In this document: positions 25,475-33,321 of the stretch, piece by piece | Layout: every line of letters begins with the position of its first letter | Position numbering within the stretch: the first letter of the stretch is position 1 | Source: CBIFWW01 sp966186435 | GTDB lineage: Bacteria; Pseudomonadota; Gammaproteobacteria; Enterobacterales; Enterobacteriaceae | Direction of reading: 5' to 3' | Assembly (NCBI GenBank): GCA_966186435.1 | Contig: CBIFWW010000011.1 | Location: forward strand, 1-41,100 | DNA: 41,100 nt | Translations under genes and position numbers: made by a program | Notes under the pieces: model-generated | Seen by the model: the letters and a program-made list of their open reading frames with translations, nothing else | The model's database searches: none | What the model was told of the DNA's origin: nothing

Positions 25475-25591
25475 AAATAGTTTCCCTGCAATTTGCGTTT
25501 TGTGAGCAGTGTAAACGAATTAACTGTTTACGCCAGCCCCGTAGTGCCATTTGCCCCAAACCTAAGGCAATGAAATTGTCATAAAAAGTGT

Positions 25592-27148
25592 TCAGCTGCC
25601 CGGCATCACTTGGGTGATCCAACCATGAGCCAGCATCCATTGGCTGGCAGGCATCAGGAACACCTCTACCCCTATCAGGCCAACTATCGTTAGCACGACG
25701 GTATAAGGCAGTGCCATCACCACCATTCTGCCATAAGAGAGGCGGATTAACGGGGCGATTGCCGAAGTCAGCAGGAACAGGAATGCCGCCTGACCATTAG
25801 GGGTGGCAACAGAGGGTAGATTAGTCCCGGTATTAATCGCCACGGCTAACAGTTCGAACTGGTTAAGATCAATCTGGTTGTTAGCCAGCGCATTGCGGAC
25901 TTCGTTGATATAGACCGTCCCCACAAAGACGTTATCTGAGATGGACGACAACAGGCCATTAAACAGATAAAACAACGTCAGTTGCTGGTGGGGTGCTGCC
26001 TCTAGTACATAGCTGATAATCGGGGCGAACAGATGCTGGTCGATAATCACCGCTACCACTGCAAAGAACACGGTCAACAAAGCAGTGAAGGGCAGGGCTT
26101 CGGTAAAGGCTTTGCCAATGGCGTGTTCATCGGTTACGCCACACAGTGAGGTGGCGAGAATAATCACACTCAAACCAATTAACCCTACTTCTGCCAGATG
26201 TAGCGCTAGGGCAATAATCAGCCACAGGCCAATCACCCCTTGAACCACCAGGCGCATCACATCCTGGCGAGTACGCTGTTGGCTGGCCTTGCGCTCATGG
26301 TTACGCAAAATAGCCCGTACCCGGGGCGGTAATATGGCGCCATAACCCAGGATCCCGGTGCGTTCGAGTAAGTAACAGGTCAGTAGCCCGCATAGCAGCA
26401 CCGGCACGGTCACCGGCGACATCCGTAAGAAGAACTCTCCGAAGTGCCAGCCCGCAGTACGGGCGATAATCAGGTTTTGTGGCTCCCCCACCATGGTCAT
26501 CACGCCACCTAGTGCAGTACCCACCCCGGCGTGCATCATCAGGCTGCGCAAAAAGGCGCGGAACTGCTCCAGCACCAGCCGCTGGTTGGCGCGCAACGCG
26601 CTGTCATCCTGGATCTCAGCACCCTGTTTCTGGGCGGATGCTACCCGGTGATAAATCCCGTAAAAGCCTACGGCCACGCTTATCACAACGGCAACTACGG
26701 TTAGGGCATCCAGGAAGGCTGATAGGAACGCCGCCGCCAGGCAGAAGGCTAAGGAGAGCAGGGCTTTAGAGTGGATACCCAGTAATAGGCGGGTAAACAA
26801 CGTCAGTAGCAGCTGCTTCATAAAATAGATGCCGGCCACCATGAACATCAGCAGCAGCAGGACTTCGAGGTTAGCCGATAGCTCCGCCCGCACGTGATCT
26901 GGCGTAGTCATGCCAATCATCACCGCTTCAATCGCCAGCAGGCCGCCGGGCAGAAGTGGGTAACATTTTAGCGCCATTGCCAACGTAAAGATAAATTCCG
27001 CCACCAGTAGCCAACCGGCCATAAAGGGGCTAACCAGGAAAAAGACCAGCGGATTGAGGATTAAAAAACCCACTAGCAGAAGTTTATACCAGTCCGGTGA
27101 CTGGCCTAAAAACAGGCGAAATAGCGCGCGGGGAGCAGATATATCCAT
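25592..27148 (-). CDS. nhaB: Na+/H+ antiporter NhaB
   Basis: A 518-residue polytopic antiporter (513 in E. coli) with about 12 membrane segments. It carries the family segments QSPDWYKL, EFIFTLAMALKCYPLLPGGLLAIEAV, SAFLDALTVVAVVISVAVGFYG, MMHAGVGTALGGVMTMVGEPQN and INTGTNLPSVATPNGQAAFLF. NhaB expels Na+ in exchange for H+ and matters at moderate pH and sodium load. I chose ATG 27148 by homology (DISAPRALFRLFLGQSPDW); an open frame continues 18 codons upstream. In E. coli nhaB is divergent from fadR directly; here a decayed gene lies between them. Confidence 0.97.
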   Translation of the reverse strand: MDISAPRALFRLFLGQSPDWYKLLLVGFLILNPLVFFLVSPFMAGWLLVAEFIFTLAMALKCYPLLPGGLLAIEAVMIGMTTPDHVRAELSANLEVLLLLMFMVAGIYFMKQLLLTLFTRLLLGIHSKALLSLAFCLAAAFLSAFLDALTVVAVVISVAVGFYGIYHRVASAQKQGAEIQDDSALRANQRLVLEQFRAFLRSLMMHAGVGTALGGVMTMVGEPQNLIIARTAGWHFGEFFLRMSPVTVPVLLCGLLTCYLLERTGILGYGAILPPRVRAILRNHERKASQQRTRQDVMRLVVQGVIGLWLIIALALHLAEVGLIGLSVIILATSLCGVTDEHAIGKAFTEALPFTALLTVFFAVVAVIIDQHLFAPIISYVLEAAPHQQLTLFYLFNGLLSSISDNVFVGTVYINEVRNALANNQIDLNQFELLAVAINTGTNLPSVATPNGQAAFLFLLTSAIAPLIRLSYGRMVVMALPYTVVLTIVGLIGVEVFLMPASQWMLAHGWITQVMPGS

Positions 27149-27271
27149 TAGAAATGTTCCATTATAACGATGATCAAACAGGGCGAAGAATAGCGCCCGC
27201 ACCGGCCCAGGGCAAGTTCAGCACGGTGGGGGGCAACCGTCCAAATATGTACTAACCGGGCTAAACCGAAG

Positions 27272-27999
27272 TCATCCTTCGGGAAAAAGCTGCCGCCAAA
27301 GTTGGCTTATCTTTTCTTTGTCACTGCCTATGGGCTGCTGCTTTTCAAAGTAAGCCAGGGATTCCAGACCGTGGATTTTGGCGCTGCTGGAAAAAATCTC
27401 TGGCCAACCTCTTGCCAGCATCGACAAGGCTTTTAACAGCCTTATCTGTACTTCCCGAATACTGGCACCGTCGCGGGCAATAGGGGAGAAAAAGTCATCA
27501 AATAGGCTGTCTACATCCAGAGGTTTCACGTGAATATGGGGATATCGCACTGGCTGGTTTTCCCCTTTGGCTGCGCCATATTCTGAAAGCGCTCGAACCC
27601 CGCGCCCTATCACATCAATGGCGGTGCCGGGGTCGTTGACCGCCGGGGGGCCTGAGTGAACGCCCGCACATCGGAAAGGGAGATGACTTGTTTCAATTGC
27701 TCATATTGGGTGGCCCCAAGGCCCGGGGTGACATACATAAGGGGTAATGCAGGGTAGGCAAAGCTGCCGGGGCGGGTACAGAGATAAAAAGTGGTGACTG
27801 TCAGCATACTGGAGGCAAGGATGTTCAGGATATTATCGACGGCCTCGGCACCCACTTTGATTGAGAAAGAGGAGGGGATAAAAGATTTAAACAGGATGGA
27901 AACCAAAGCAGTCACCACTGCCGCAATAGCAAATAATGTGGCTCTGAACCATAACTTGCGACTGATTTGTAACAATACCCATTGCCAGTGAGAAATCAT
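27272..27999 (-). pseudogene. Remnant of a DUF2254 membrane protein gene
   Basis: Two reading frames carry disjoint parts of a DUF2254 protein. The first (27610-27999, 129 residues, with AAGGACGAAC upstream of its ATG) has a membrane helix and LASSMLTVTTF, then jumps to RPGSFAYPALPLMYV and EQLKQVISLSDVRAF. The second (27272-27609) continues with the family motif AVNDPGTAIDVIGRGVRAL in another frame and ends LEKQQPIG-like. Intact members are, from memory, about 420-450 residues; this locus could encode at most about 242. A large internal piece after SMLTVTTF and a second short piece before AVNDPGTAID appear deleted, with loss of frame near 27640-27655. The family's function is unknown. It sits between nhaB and fadR, where E. 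coli has nothing. Confidence 0.75.
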
Positions 28000-28239
28000 G
28001 TTCGTCCTTATTCATGGCACCAATTGTCTGAGTCTTACTGATAATTGGTGTAATATTTTACCGAATAGAGTGTAGGGTAATTTTCATGGAATGAGGGTTC
28101 ACCAGGCCCAGGGCACAGGGTGTAAACCCACTGTGTATCGACATCCCAAGGTATGAAACCAGGGTCCGATCACTATTTTGTAAAAATAAAACCACGTTTG
28201 TTCATTCCCCGAGCGGCGGTGCTATCTGGTTATCGGCGT

Positions 28240-28257
28240 GTCTGGTATGATGAGTTT
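28240..28257 (+). promoter_or_regulatory. Candidate extended -10 promoter of fadR
   Basis: TGG-TATGAT (28243-28251) is an extended -10 element (TGN before the hexamer) that would start transcription about 35 bases before the fadR ATG. No convincing -35 box accompanies it, as is usual for extended -10 promoters. Confidence 0.4.
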
Positions 28258-28291
28258 ATATTTCCCTGCCCTGGTTTACTGGAATCTCCCT

Positions 28292-29008
28292 ATGGTTATT
28301 AAGGCGCAAAGCCCAGCGGGTTTCGCTGAAGAGTACATTATCGAAAGCATCTGGAATAACCGCTTTCCTCCCGGCACCATTTTGCCGGCGGAAAGAGAGC
28401 TATCCGAGTTAATCGGGGTCACCCGCACCACCCTGCGCGAAGTCTTGCAGCGTCTGGCACGGGACGGTTGGCTGACGATTCAGCACGGTAAACCGACCAA
28501 GGTGAATAACTTCTGGGAAACCTCCGGCCTGAACATTCTGGAAACCCTGGCCCGTTTGGATCACGATAGCGTACCGCAGCTAATTGATAATCTGCTTTCG
28601 GTGCGCACTAACATTGCTACCATTTTTATCCGTACCGCTTTCCGTCAGCACCCGGAGCAGGCGCTGGAAGTCTTAGCATCGGCAAAGGAAGTACAAGATC
28701 ATGCCGACGCCTTTGCCGATCTGGATTACAACATTTTCCGTGGTCTGGCTTTTGCTTCCGGCAACCCGATTTACGGCCTGATCCTTAATGGCATGAAAGG
28801 GTTGTATACCCGCATTGGCCGTAACTACTTTGGCAACCCGGAGGCCCGCAGCCTGGCGCTGGGCTTCTACCATAAGCTGGCGGAAATGTGCCAGCAGGGC
28901 CAACATGATCAGGTATATGCACTAATCCGTGCCTACGGTAAAGAGAGTGGTGAAATCTGGCACCGGATGCAGAAAACCATGGTGGGCGACTTGGCTATCC
29001 AGGGCTAA
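28292..29008 (+). CDS. fadR: Fatty acid metabolism transcriptional regulator FadR
   Basis: A 238-residue GntR-family regulator (239 in E. coli). The N-terminal winged helix-turn-helix (about 1-74) includes PAERELSELIGVTRTTLREVLQRLARDGW; the C-terminal all-helical domain binds long-chain acyl-CoA and has RTNIATIFIRTAFRQHP and GNPIYGLILNGMKGLYTRIGR. FadR represses fad genes and activates fabA and fabB until acyl-CoA releases it. ATG 28292 matches the E. coli start (MVIKAQSPAGFAEEYI); the frame is open 18 codons upstream. Its target fadD lies in this window with an operator at 17015. It is divergent from the DUF2254 remnant and nhaB, and convergent with ycgB. Confidence 0.97.
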   Translation: MVIKAQSPAGFAEEYIIESIWNNRFPPGTILPAERELSELIGVTRTTLREVLQRLARDGWLTIQHGKPTKVNNFWETSGLNILETLARLDHDSVPQLIDNLLSVRTNIATIFIRTAFRQHPEQALEVLASAKEVQDHADAFADLDYNIFRGLAFASGNPIYGLILNGMKGLYTRIGRNYFGNPEARSLALGFYHKLAEMCQQGQHDQVYALIRAYGKESGEIWHRMQKTMVGDLAIQG

Positions 29009-29023
29009 TTCGCCAACTTAGAT

Positions 29024-29052
29024 AAAAGGCTTCCCTGGGGAAGCCTTTTTTG
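29024..29052. terminator. Terminator between fadR and ycgB
   Basis: A 12-bp perfect inverted repeat (AAAAGGCTTCCC and its complement) with a T run on the plus side and a shorter A/T flank on the other lies between the converging genes, 16 bases after the fadR stop. Confidence 0.85.
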
Positions 29053-29055
29053 TGG

Positions 29056-30591
29056 CTACGGTATATTTGGCCGCGGTGGGCAGCGTTCAAGGATTTCCAC
29101 GCTGCCGTCCTCACTTTGTTGCTCAATCACCACGTCAAAGCCCCACAGCCGGTGAACATGCTTCAGTACTTCCCGGCGGCCCTTATCCAGCGGGGCGCGG
29201 TTATGGGGGATATAACGCAGCGTTAGTGAGCGGTCACCGCGCAGATCCACATTCCACACCTGAATATTCGGCTCCAGATTGCTGAGGTTATATTGTGCAG
29301 AGAGCTGGGCGCGGATCTCCCGGTAGCCATCCTCATTATGGATCGCCGAAATTTCCAGGAAGTTATTGCGGTCATCATCTAACACAGTAAACAGGCGGAA
29401 ATCGCGCATCAACTTTGGTGATAAAAACTGGCTGATAAAACTCTCGTCTTTGAAATCACGCATGGCGAAGTGCAGGGTTTCCAGCCAGTCTTTACCGGCG
29501 ATATCCGGGAACCAGTAACGGTCTTCCTCCGTTGGATTCTGGCAAATACGTTTGATGTCCTGGAACATGGCAAAGCCCAGAGCATAGGGGTTGATGCCGT
29601 TATACCACGGGCTGTTATAGGGTGGCTGGAACACCACATTTGTATGGCTGTGCAGGAACTCGAGCATAAATCGATCACTCACTTTCCCCTCATCATACAA
29701 ATGGTTAAGAATGGTGTAGTGCCAGAAAGTGGCCCAGCCTTCGTTCATTACCTGAGTTTGTTTCTGGGGATAGAAATACTGGCTGACCTTACGCACGATA
29801 CGCAGGATCTCTCGCTGCCATGGCTCCAGCAGCGGGGCATTTTTCTCCATAAAGTACAGCAGGTTTTCCTGTGGCTCCGAAGGGAAACGGTGATGGACCT
29901 CAACGGCTTTTTCTTCCTCACGGCGCGGCAGGGTGCGCCACAGCATATTCACCTGGCTTTGCAGATACTCTTCGCGGTTTTTTTGGCGCGCCTTCTCTTC
30001 ATCAAGCGAGATTTTCTGCGGCCGTTTGTAGCGGTCTACCCCGTAATTCATTAAGGCATGGCAGGAATCGAGCAGCTTTTCTACTTCATCCACCCCGTAG
30101 CGCTCTTCACATTGGGTGATGTAATTACGGGCGAAAATCAGGTAATCCACAATCTAACTGGCATCAGTCCAGCTGCGGAATAAGTAGTTATTTTTAAAGA
30201 AAGAGTTATGGCCATAACAGGCGTGGGCCATCACCAATGCCTGCATGGTGATGGTGTTCTCTTCCATTAAATAAGCAATGCAGGGGTTGGAATTGATAAC
30301 AATTTCATAAGCCAGGCCCTGCTGGCCGTGCTTATAAAGACGCTCGGTTTCGATAAACTTCTTACCAAAGGACCAGTGAGTGTAGTTAATTGGCATCCCT
30401 ACGCTGGAATAAGCATCCATCATCTGTTCCGAGGTGATGACCTCAATCTGATGGGGATAGGTATCGAGGCGATACCATTTTGCCACCCGGTCAATTTCAG
30501 CCAGGTAGACGTCAAGTAACTCGAAGGTCCAATCCGGCCCATCGCTCAGCCGTTGTGTCTCCTTGACGGTTGAATCAGTGGTGATAGCCAT
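29056..30591 (-). pseudogene. ycgB: SpoVR-family protein YcgB, interrupted by an in-frame amber codon
   Basis: The reading frame from ATG 30591 (GAGG upstream) to 29056 has 511 sense or amber codons and matches the 510-residue E. coli YcgB end to end, from LSDGPDWTFELLDVYLAEID to EDGSVEILERCPPR. It is broken once: codon 146 is TAG (30154-30156) after SWTDAS. The E. coli protein has Ser there, so a single C-to-A change in a TCG codon would explain it. The frame is not shifted; the next codons read IVDYLIFARNY. A GTG six bases later has no ribosome-binding site. The family is linked to stationary phase and, in E. coli, to the YeaG/YeaH system. As read, translation stops after 145 residues unless an amber suppressor exists. 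Confidence 0.88.
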
Positions 30592-30809
30592 CAGCGCGCC
30601 CTCATTGTTGGCGGCTCTCTCTCGATGGAGAGCCTTAAGGTCAAGCATAGATCACAGTGCAAAATTCAGCGGCCAATGCAAAATTTTTTTGCCCGATATC
30701 CATACCTGTTCAGCGCTTGCAATCGCCATTTGTCGATATTTTATACTGCCTATAAAGGGTCCAAAGCAGGAGATCCTGAATAGTGGCAAGCCGCGCCAAA
30801 TGGGCGATG

Positions 30810-30825
30810 TGTGAATCAAGTCACC
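30810..30825. promoter_or_regulatory. CRP binding site upstream of dadAX
   Basis: TGTGA-ATCAAG-TCACC matches the CRP consensus TGTGA-N6-TCACA at nine of ten conserved positions and lies 90-105 bases before the dadA start. E. coli dadAX is activated by CRP-cAMP and controlled by Lrp and alanine. The gene-free stretch 30592-30914 also holds a 7-bp inverted repeat CATCTGA/TCAGATG (30856-30884) in the likely leader of dadA. Confidence 0.65.
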
Positions 30826-30914
30826 ATAACAAAGCCATATGTTGATTAAGATTTTCATCTGAGTTATCAATTTGTAATCAGATGATTATTCTTTTGACGT
30901 TGCGGAGCGCAAAA

Positions 30915-32210
30915 ATGCGAGTTGTGGTGTTAGGAAGTGGTGTCGTGGGGGTAACCAGCGCCTGGTATTTACGTCAGGCAGGCCATGAGGTTACGGTCAT
31001 CGACAAAGAATCTGGCCCGGCCCAGGAAACCAGTGCAGCCAACGCAGGCCAAATCTCCCCCGGCTATGCAGCCCCTTGGGCAGCCCCCGGCGTCCCTCTT
31101 AAAGCGATCAAATGGATGTTCCAGCGCCATGCCCCGCTGGCTATCAGCCTGGACGGCACCGGGTTCCAATTGAAGTGGATGTGGCAGATGCTGCGCAACT
31201 GCGACAGCCGCCACTATGCCGAAAACAAAGCCCGGATGGTGCGGCTGTCAGAATACAGCCGGGATTGTCTGACCACCCTGCGTAACACCACCGGGATTAA
31301 TTATGAGGGCCGCCAGGGCGGGACGCTGCAACTGTTCCGCACTGAAGCCCAGTATGAAAATGCCAGCCGCGATATCGCGGTGCTGCGGGATGCCGAGGTG
31401 CCTTATCAGCTGCTGGAGGCTAAAGATCTGGCCTGTGTGGAACCGGCGTTGGCCGAAGTAGCCCATAAGCTTTCCGGGGGCCTGCGGCTGCCCCATGATG
31501 AAACCGGGGACTGCCAGCTATTCACCCAACGGCTGGCGCACATGGCCGCCGATAGCGGGGTCACCTTCCGCTATAACACCCCAATTGATGCCATACTCCT
31601 GGATAACCAGCAGATAGTCGGGGTGAAATCCGGGGCGGAAACTCTCACCGCTGATGCCTACGTGGTGGCCTTTGGCTCCTGGTCGACGGCGATGCTGAAA
31701 GGAATGGTAGATATCCCGGTCTACCCGTTAAAAGGCTATTCATTAACCATTCCAATCACCGATCCCAGCGGCGCGCCGGTCTCCACGGTGCTGGATGAGA
31801 CCTACAAAATTGCCATTACCCGCTTCGATAACCGTATCCGGGTAGGGGGCATGGCGGAGATCGTCGGCTTTAGCCGCGAGCTGCCACAGGCCCGGCGTGA
31901 AACCTTAGAAATGGTGGTAAGAGATCTCTATCCACGGGGCGGGCAGGTTGAACAAGCCACCTTCTGGACCGGGCTACGGCCAATGACCCCGGATGGCACG
32001 CCGATTGTGGGCCGCACCCCGATTAAAAACCTGTGGCTGAATACTGGCCACGGCACCTTAGGATGGACCATGGCCTGTGGCTCCGGCCAGCTGTTGAGTG
32101 ATTTGCTCTCCGGCAACCGCCCGGCCATCGCCTGTGAAGATTTGAGCGTGGCCCGCTACAGCGCCGGTTTTACGCCCTCGTCATCCCATCGCCTTCACGG
32201 CGCTCACTAA
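30915..32210 (+). CDS. dadA: D-amino acid dehydrogenase small subunit DadA
   Basis: A 431-residue FAD-dependent dehydrogenase (432 in E. coli). The N-terminal Rossmann motif is GSGVVGVTSAWYL with VIDKE at the end of the second strand; the middle carries ANAGQISPGYAAPWAAPG and the C-terminus GLRPMTPDGTPIVG and GHGTLGWTMACGSG. The membrane-bound enzyme oxidises D-alanine to pyruvate and passes electrons to the respiratory chain. ATG 30915 has GGAG 7 bases upstream; an open frame extends 11 codons further. It is followed by dadX after 13 bases, the usual dadAX operon, with a CRP site upstream. It is divergent from ycgB. Confidence 0.97.
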   Translation: MRVVVLGSGVVGVTSAWYLRQAGHEVTVIDKESGPAQETSAANAGQISPGYAAPWAAPGVPLKAIKWMFQRHAPLAISLDGTGFQLKWMWQMLRNCDSRHYAENKARMVRLSEYSRDCLTTLRNTTGINYEGRQGGTLQLFRTEAQYENASRDIAVLRDAEVPYQLLEAKDLACVEPALAEVAHKLSGGLRLPHDETGDCQLFTQRLAHMAADSGVTFRYNTPIDAILLDNQQIVGVKSGAETLTADAYVVAFGSWSTAMLKGMVDIPVYPLKGYSLTIPITDPSGAPVSTVLDETYKIAITRFDNRIRVGGMAEIVGFSRELPQARRETLEMVVRDLYPRGGQVEQATFWTGLRPMTPDGTPIVGRTPIKNLWLNTGHGTLGWTMACGSGQLLSDLLSGNRPAIACEDLSVARYSAGFTPSSSHRLHGAH

Positions 32211-32223
32211 GCAGGAGCTGGCA

Positions 32224-33294
32224 ATGACACGCCCAACGGTCGCCCGGATAAGCCGGGCGGCGCTGGAAAACAACCTTCAGGTGATGCGCTCTTTGACGTC
32301 AGGGCGCAAGATTTGGTCGGTGGTGAAGGCCAACGCCTACGGCCACCGGCTGGAGCACACCTGCCCGGGGCTGAATGCCACCGATGGTTTTGGCATGATC
32401 AACCTGGAAGATGCCATTCTGCTACGGGAGCGGGGCTGGAAAGGGCCGATATTGATGCTGGAAGGGTTCTTCCATGCTGATGAGCTGGCCCTCTTTGACC
32501 AATACCGGCTCACCACCAGCATCCACAGTAACTGGCAGATTAAAGCCCTGGCCGATGCCCGGCTCAAAGCCCCGCTGGACGTATACCTCAAAATCAACAG
32601 CGGTATGAACCGCCTGGGTTTTGAACCCGCCAGGATACACAATCTGTTCCAGCAGCTACGCGCTATCGCCAATTGCGGCAGCATCACCCTGATGAGTCAC
32701 TTTGCCGATGCAGACAAGCCGGAGGGCGTCACGGCGGCCATGGCACACATTGCTTTAGCCGGGGAGGGCATCGACGCCCCGCGTTCGTTGGCGAATTCTG
32801 CGGCCACCCTGTGGCACCCGGAAACCCTCGGCGACTGGGTGCGGCCGGGTATCGTGCTGTACGGGGCATCCCCTAGCGGGCGCTGGCAGGATATTGCCTC
32901 TTGCGGGCTACGGCCGGTGATGACGCTGCAAAGTGAAATTATCGCCGTCCAGAATCTTAAACCCGGTGATACCGTGGGCTACGGCAGCCGCTACCGGGCC
33001 AGCCACCTTCAGCGTATTGGGGTTGTGGCGGTGGGCTATGCCGATGGCTATCCGCGCATCGCGCCTGACGGAACCCCACTGGCTATCGATGGGGTGCTCA
33101 GCGGCACAGTGGGGACGATTTCAATGGATATGATGACGGTAGATCTCACGCCGTGCCCGCAGGCAGGCATCGGCAGTAAGGTGGAGCTATGGGGGGAAAA
33201 CATTAAGATTGATGATGTGGCCCGCGCCTGTGGCACTGTTGGTTATGAATTAATGTGCGCCCTGGCACCCAGGGTGCCAGTCGTGACGGTGTAA
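32224..33294 (+). CDS. dadX: Catabolic alanine racemase DadX
   Basis: A 356-residue fold-type III PLP enzyme, the same length as E. coli DadX. The PLP-binding Lys35 lies in WSVVKANAYG, and the second catalytic base is the Tyr in GYGSRYRA. Other conserved parts are NSGMNRLGF and MDMMTVDLT. DadX converts L-alanine to D-alanine for oxidation by DadA and can supply D-alanine for peptidoglycan. AGGAGCTGGCA precedes the ATG, and the 13-base gap to dadA supports co-transcription. A run of six G near its 3' end (33191-33196) is in frame. No terminator is evident between dadX and cvrA; the gap is only 27 bases. Confidence 0.97.
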   Translation: MTRPTVARISRAALENNLQVMRSLTSGRKIWSVVKANAYGHRLEHTCPGLNATDGFGMINLEDAILLRERGWKGPILMLEGFFHADELALFDQYRLTTSIHSNWQIKALADARLKAPLDVYLKINSGMNRLGFEPARIHNLFQQLRAIANCGSITLMSHFADADKPEGVTAAMAHIALAGEGIDAPRSLANSAATLWHPETLGDWVRPGIVLYGASPSGRWQDIASCGLRPVMTLQSEIIAVQNLKPGDTVGYGSRYRASHLQRIGVVAVGYADGYPRIAPDGTPLAIDGVLSGTVGTISMDMMTVDLTPCPQAGIGSKVELWGENIKIDDVARACGTVGYELMCALAPRVPVVTV

Positions 33295-33321
33295 CTTTAC
33301 GTAACTATTTTGAAGGGGCGG

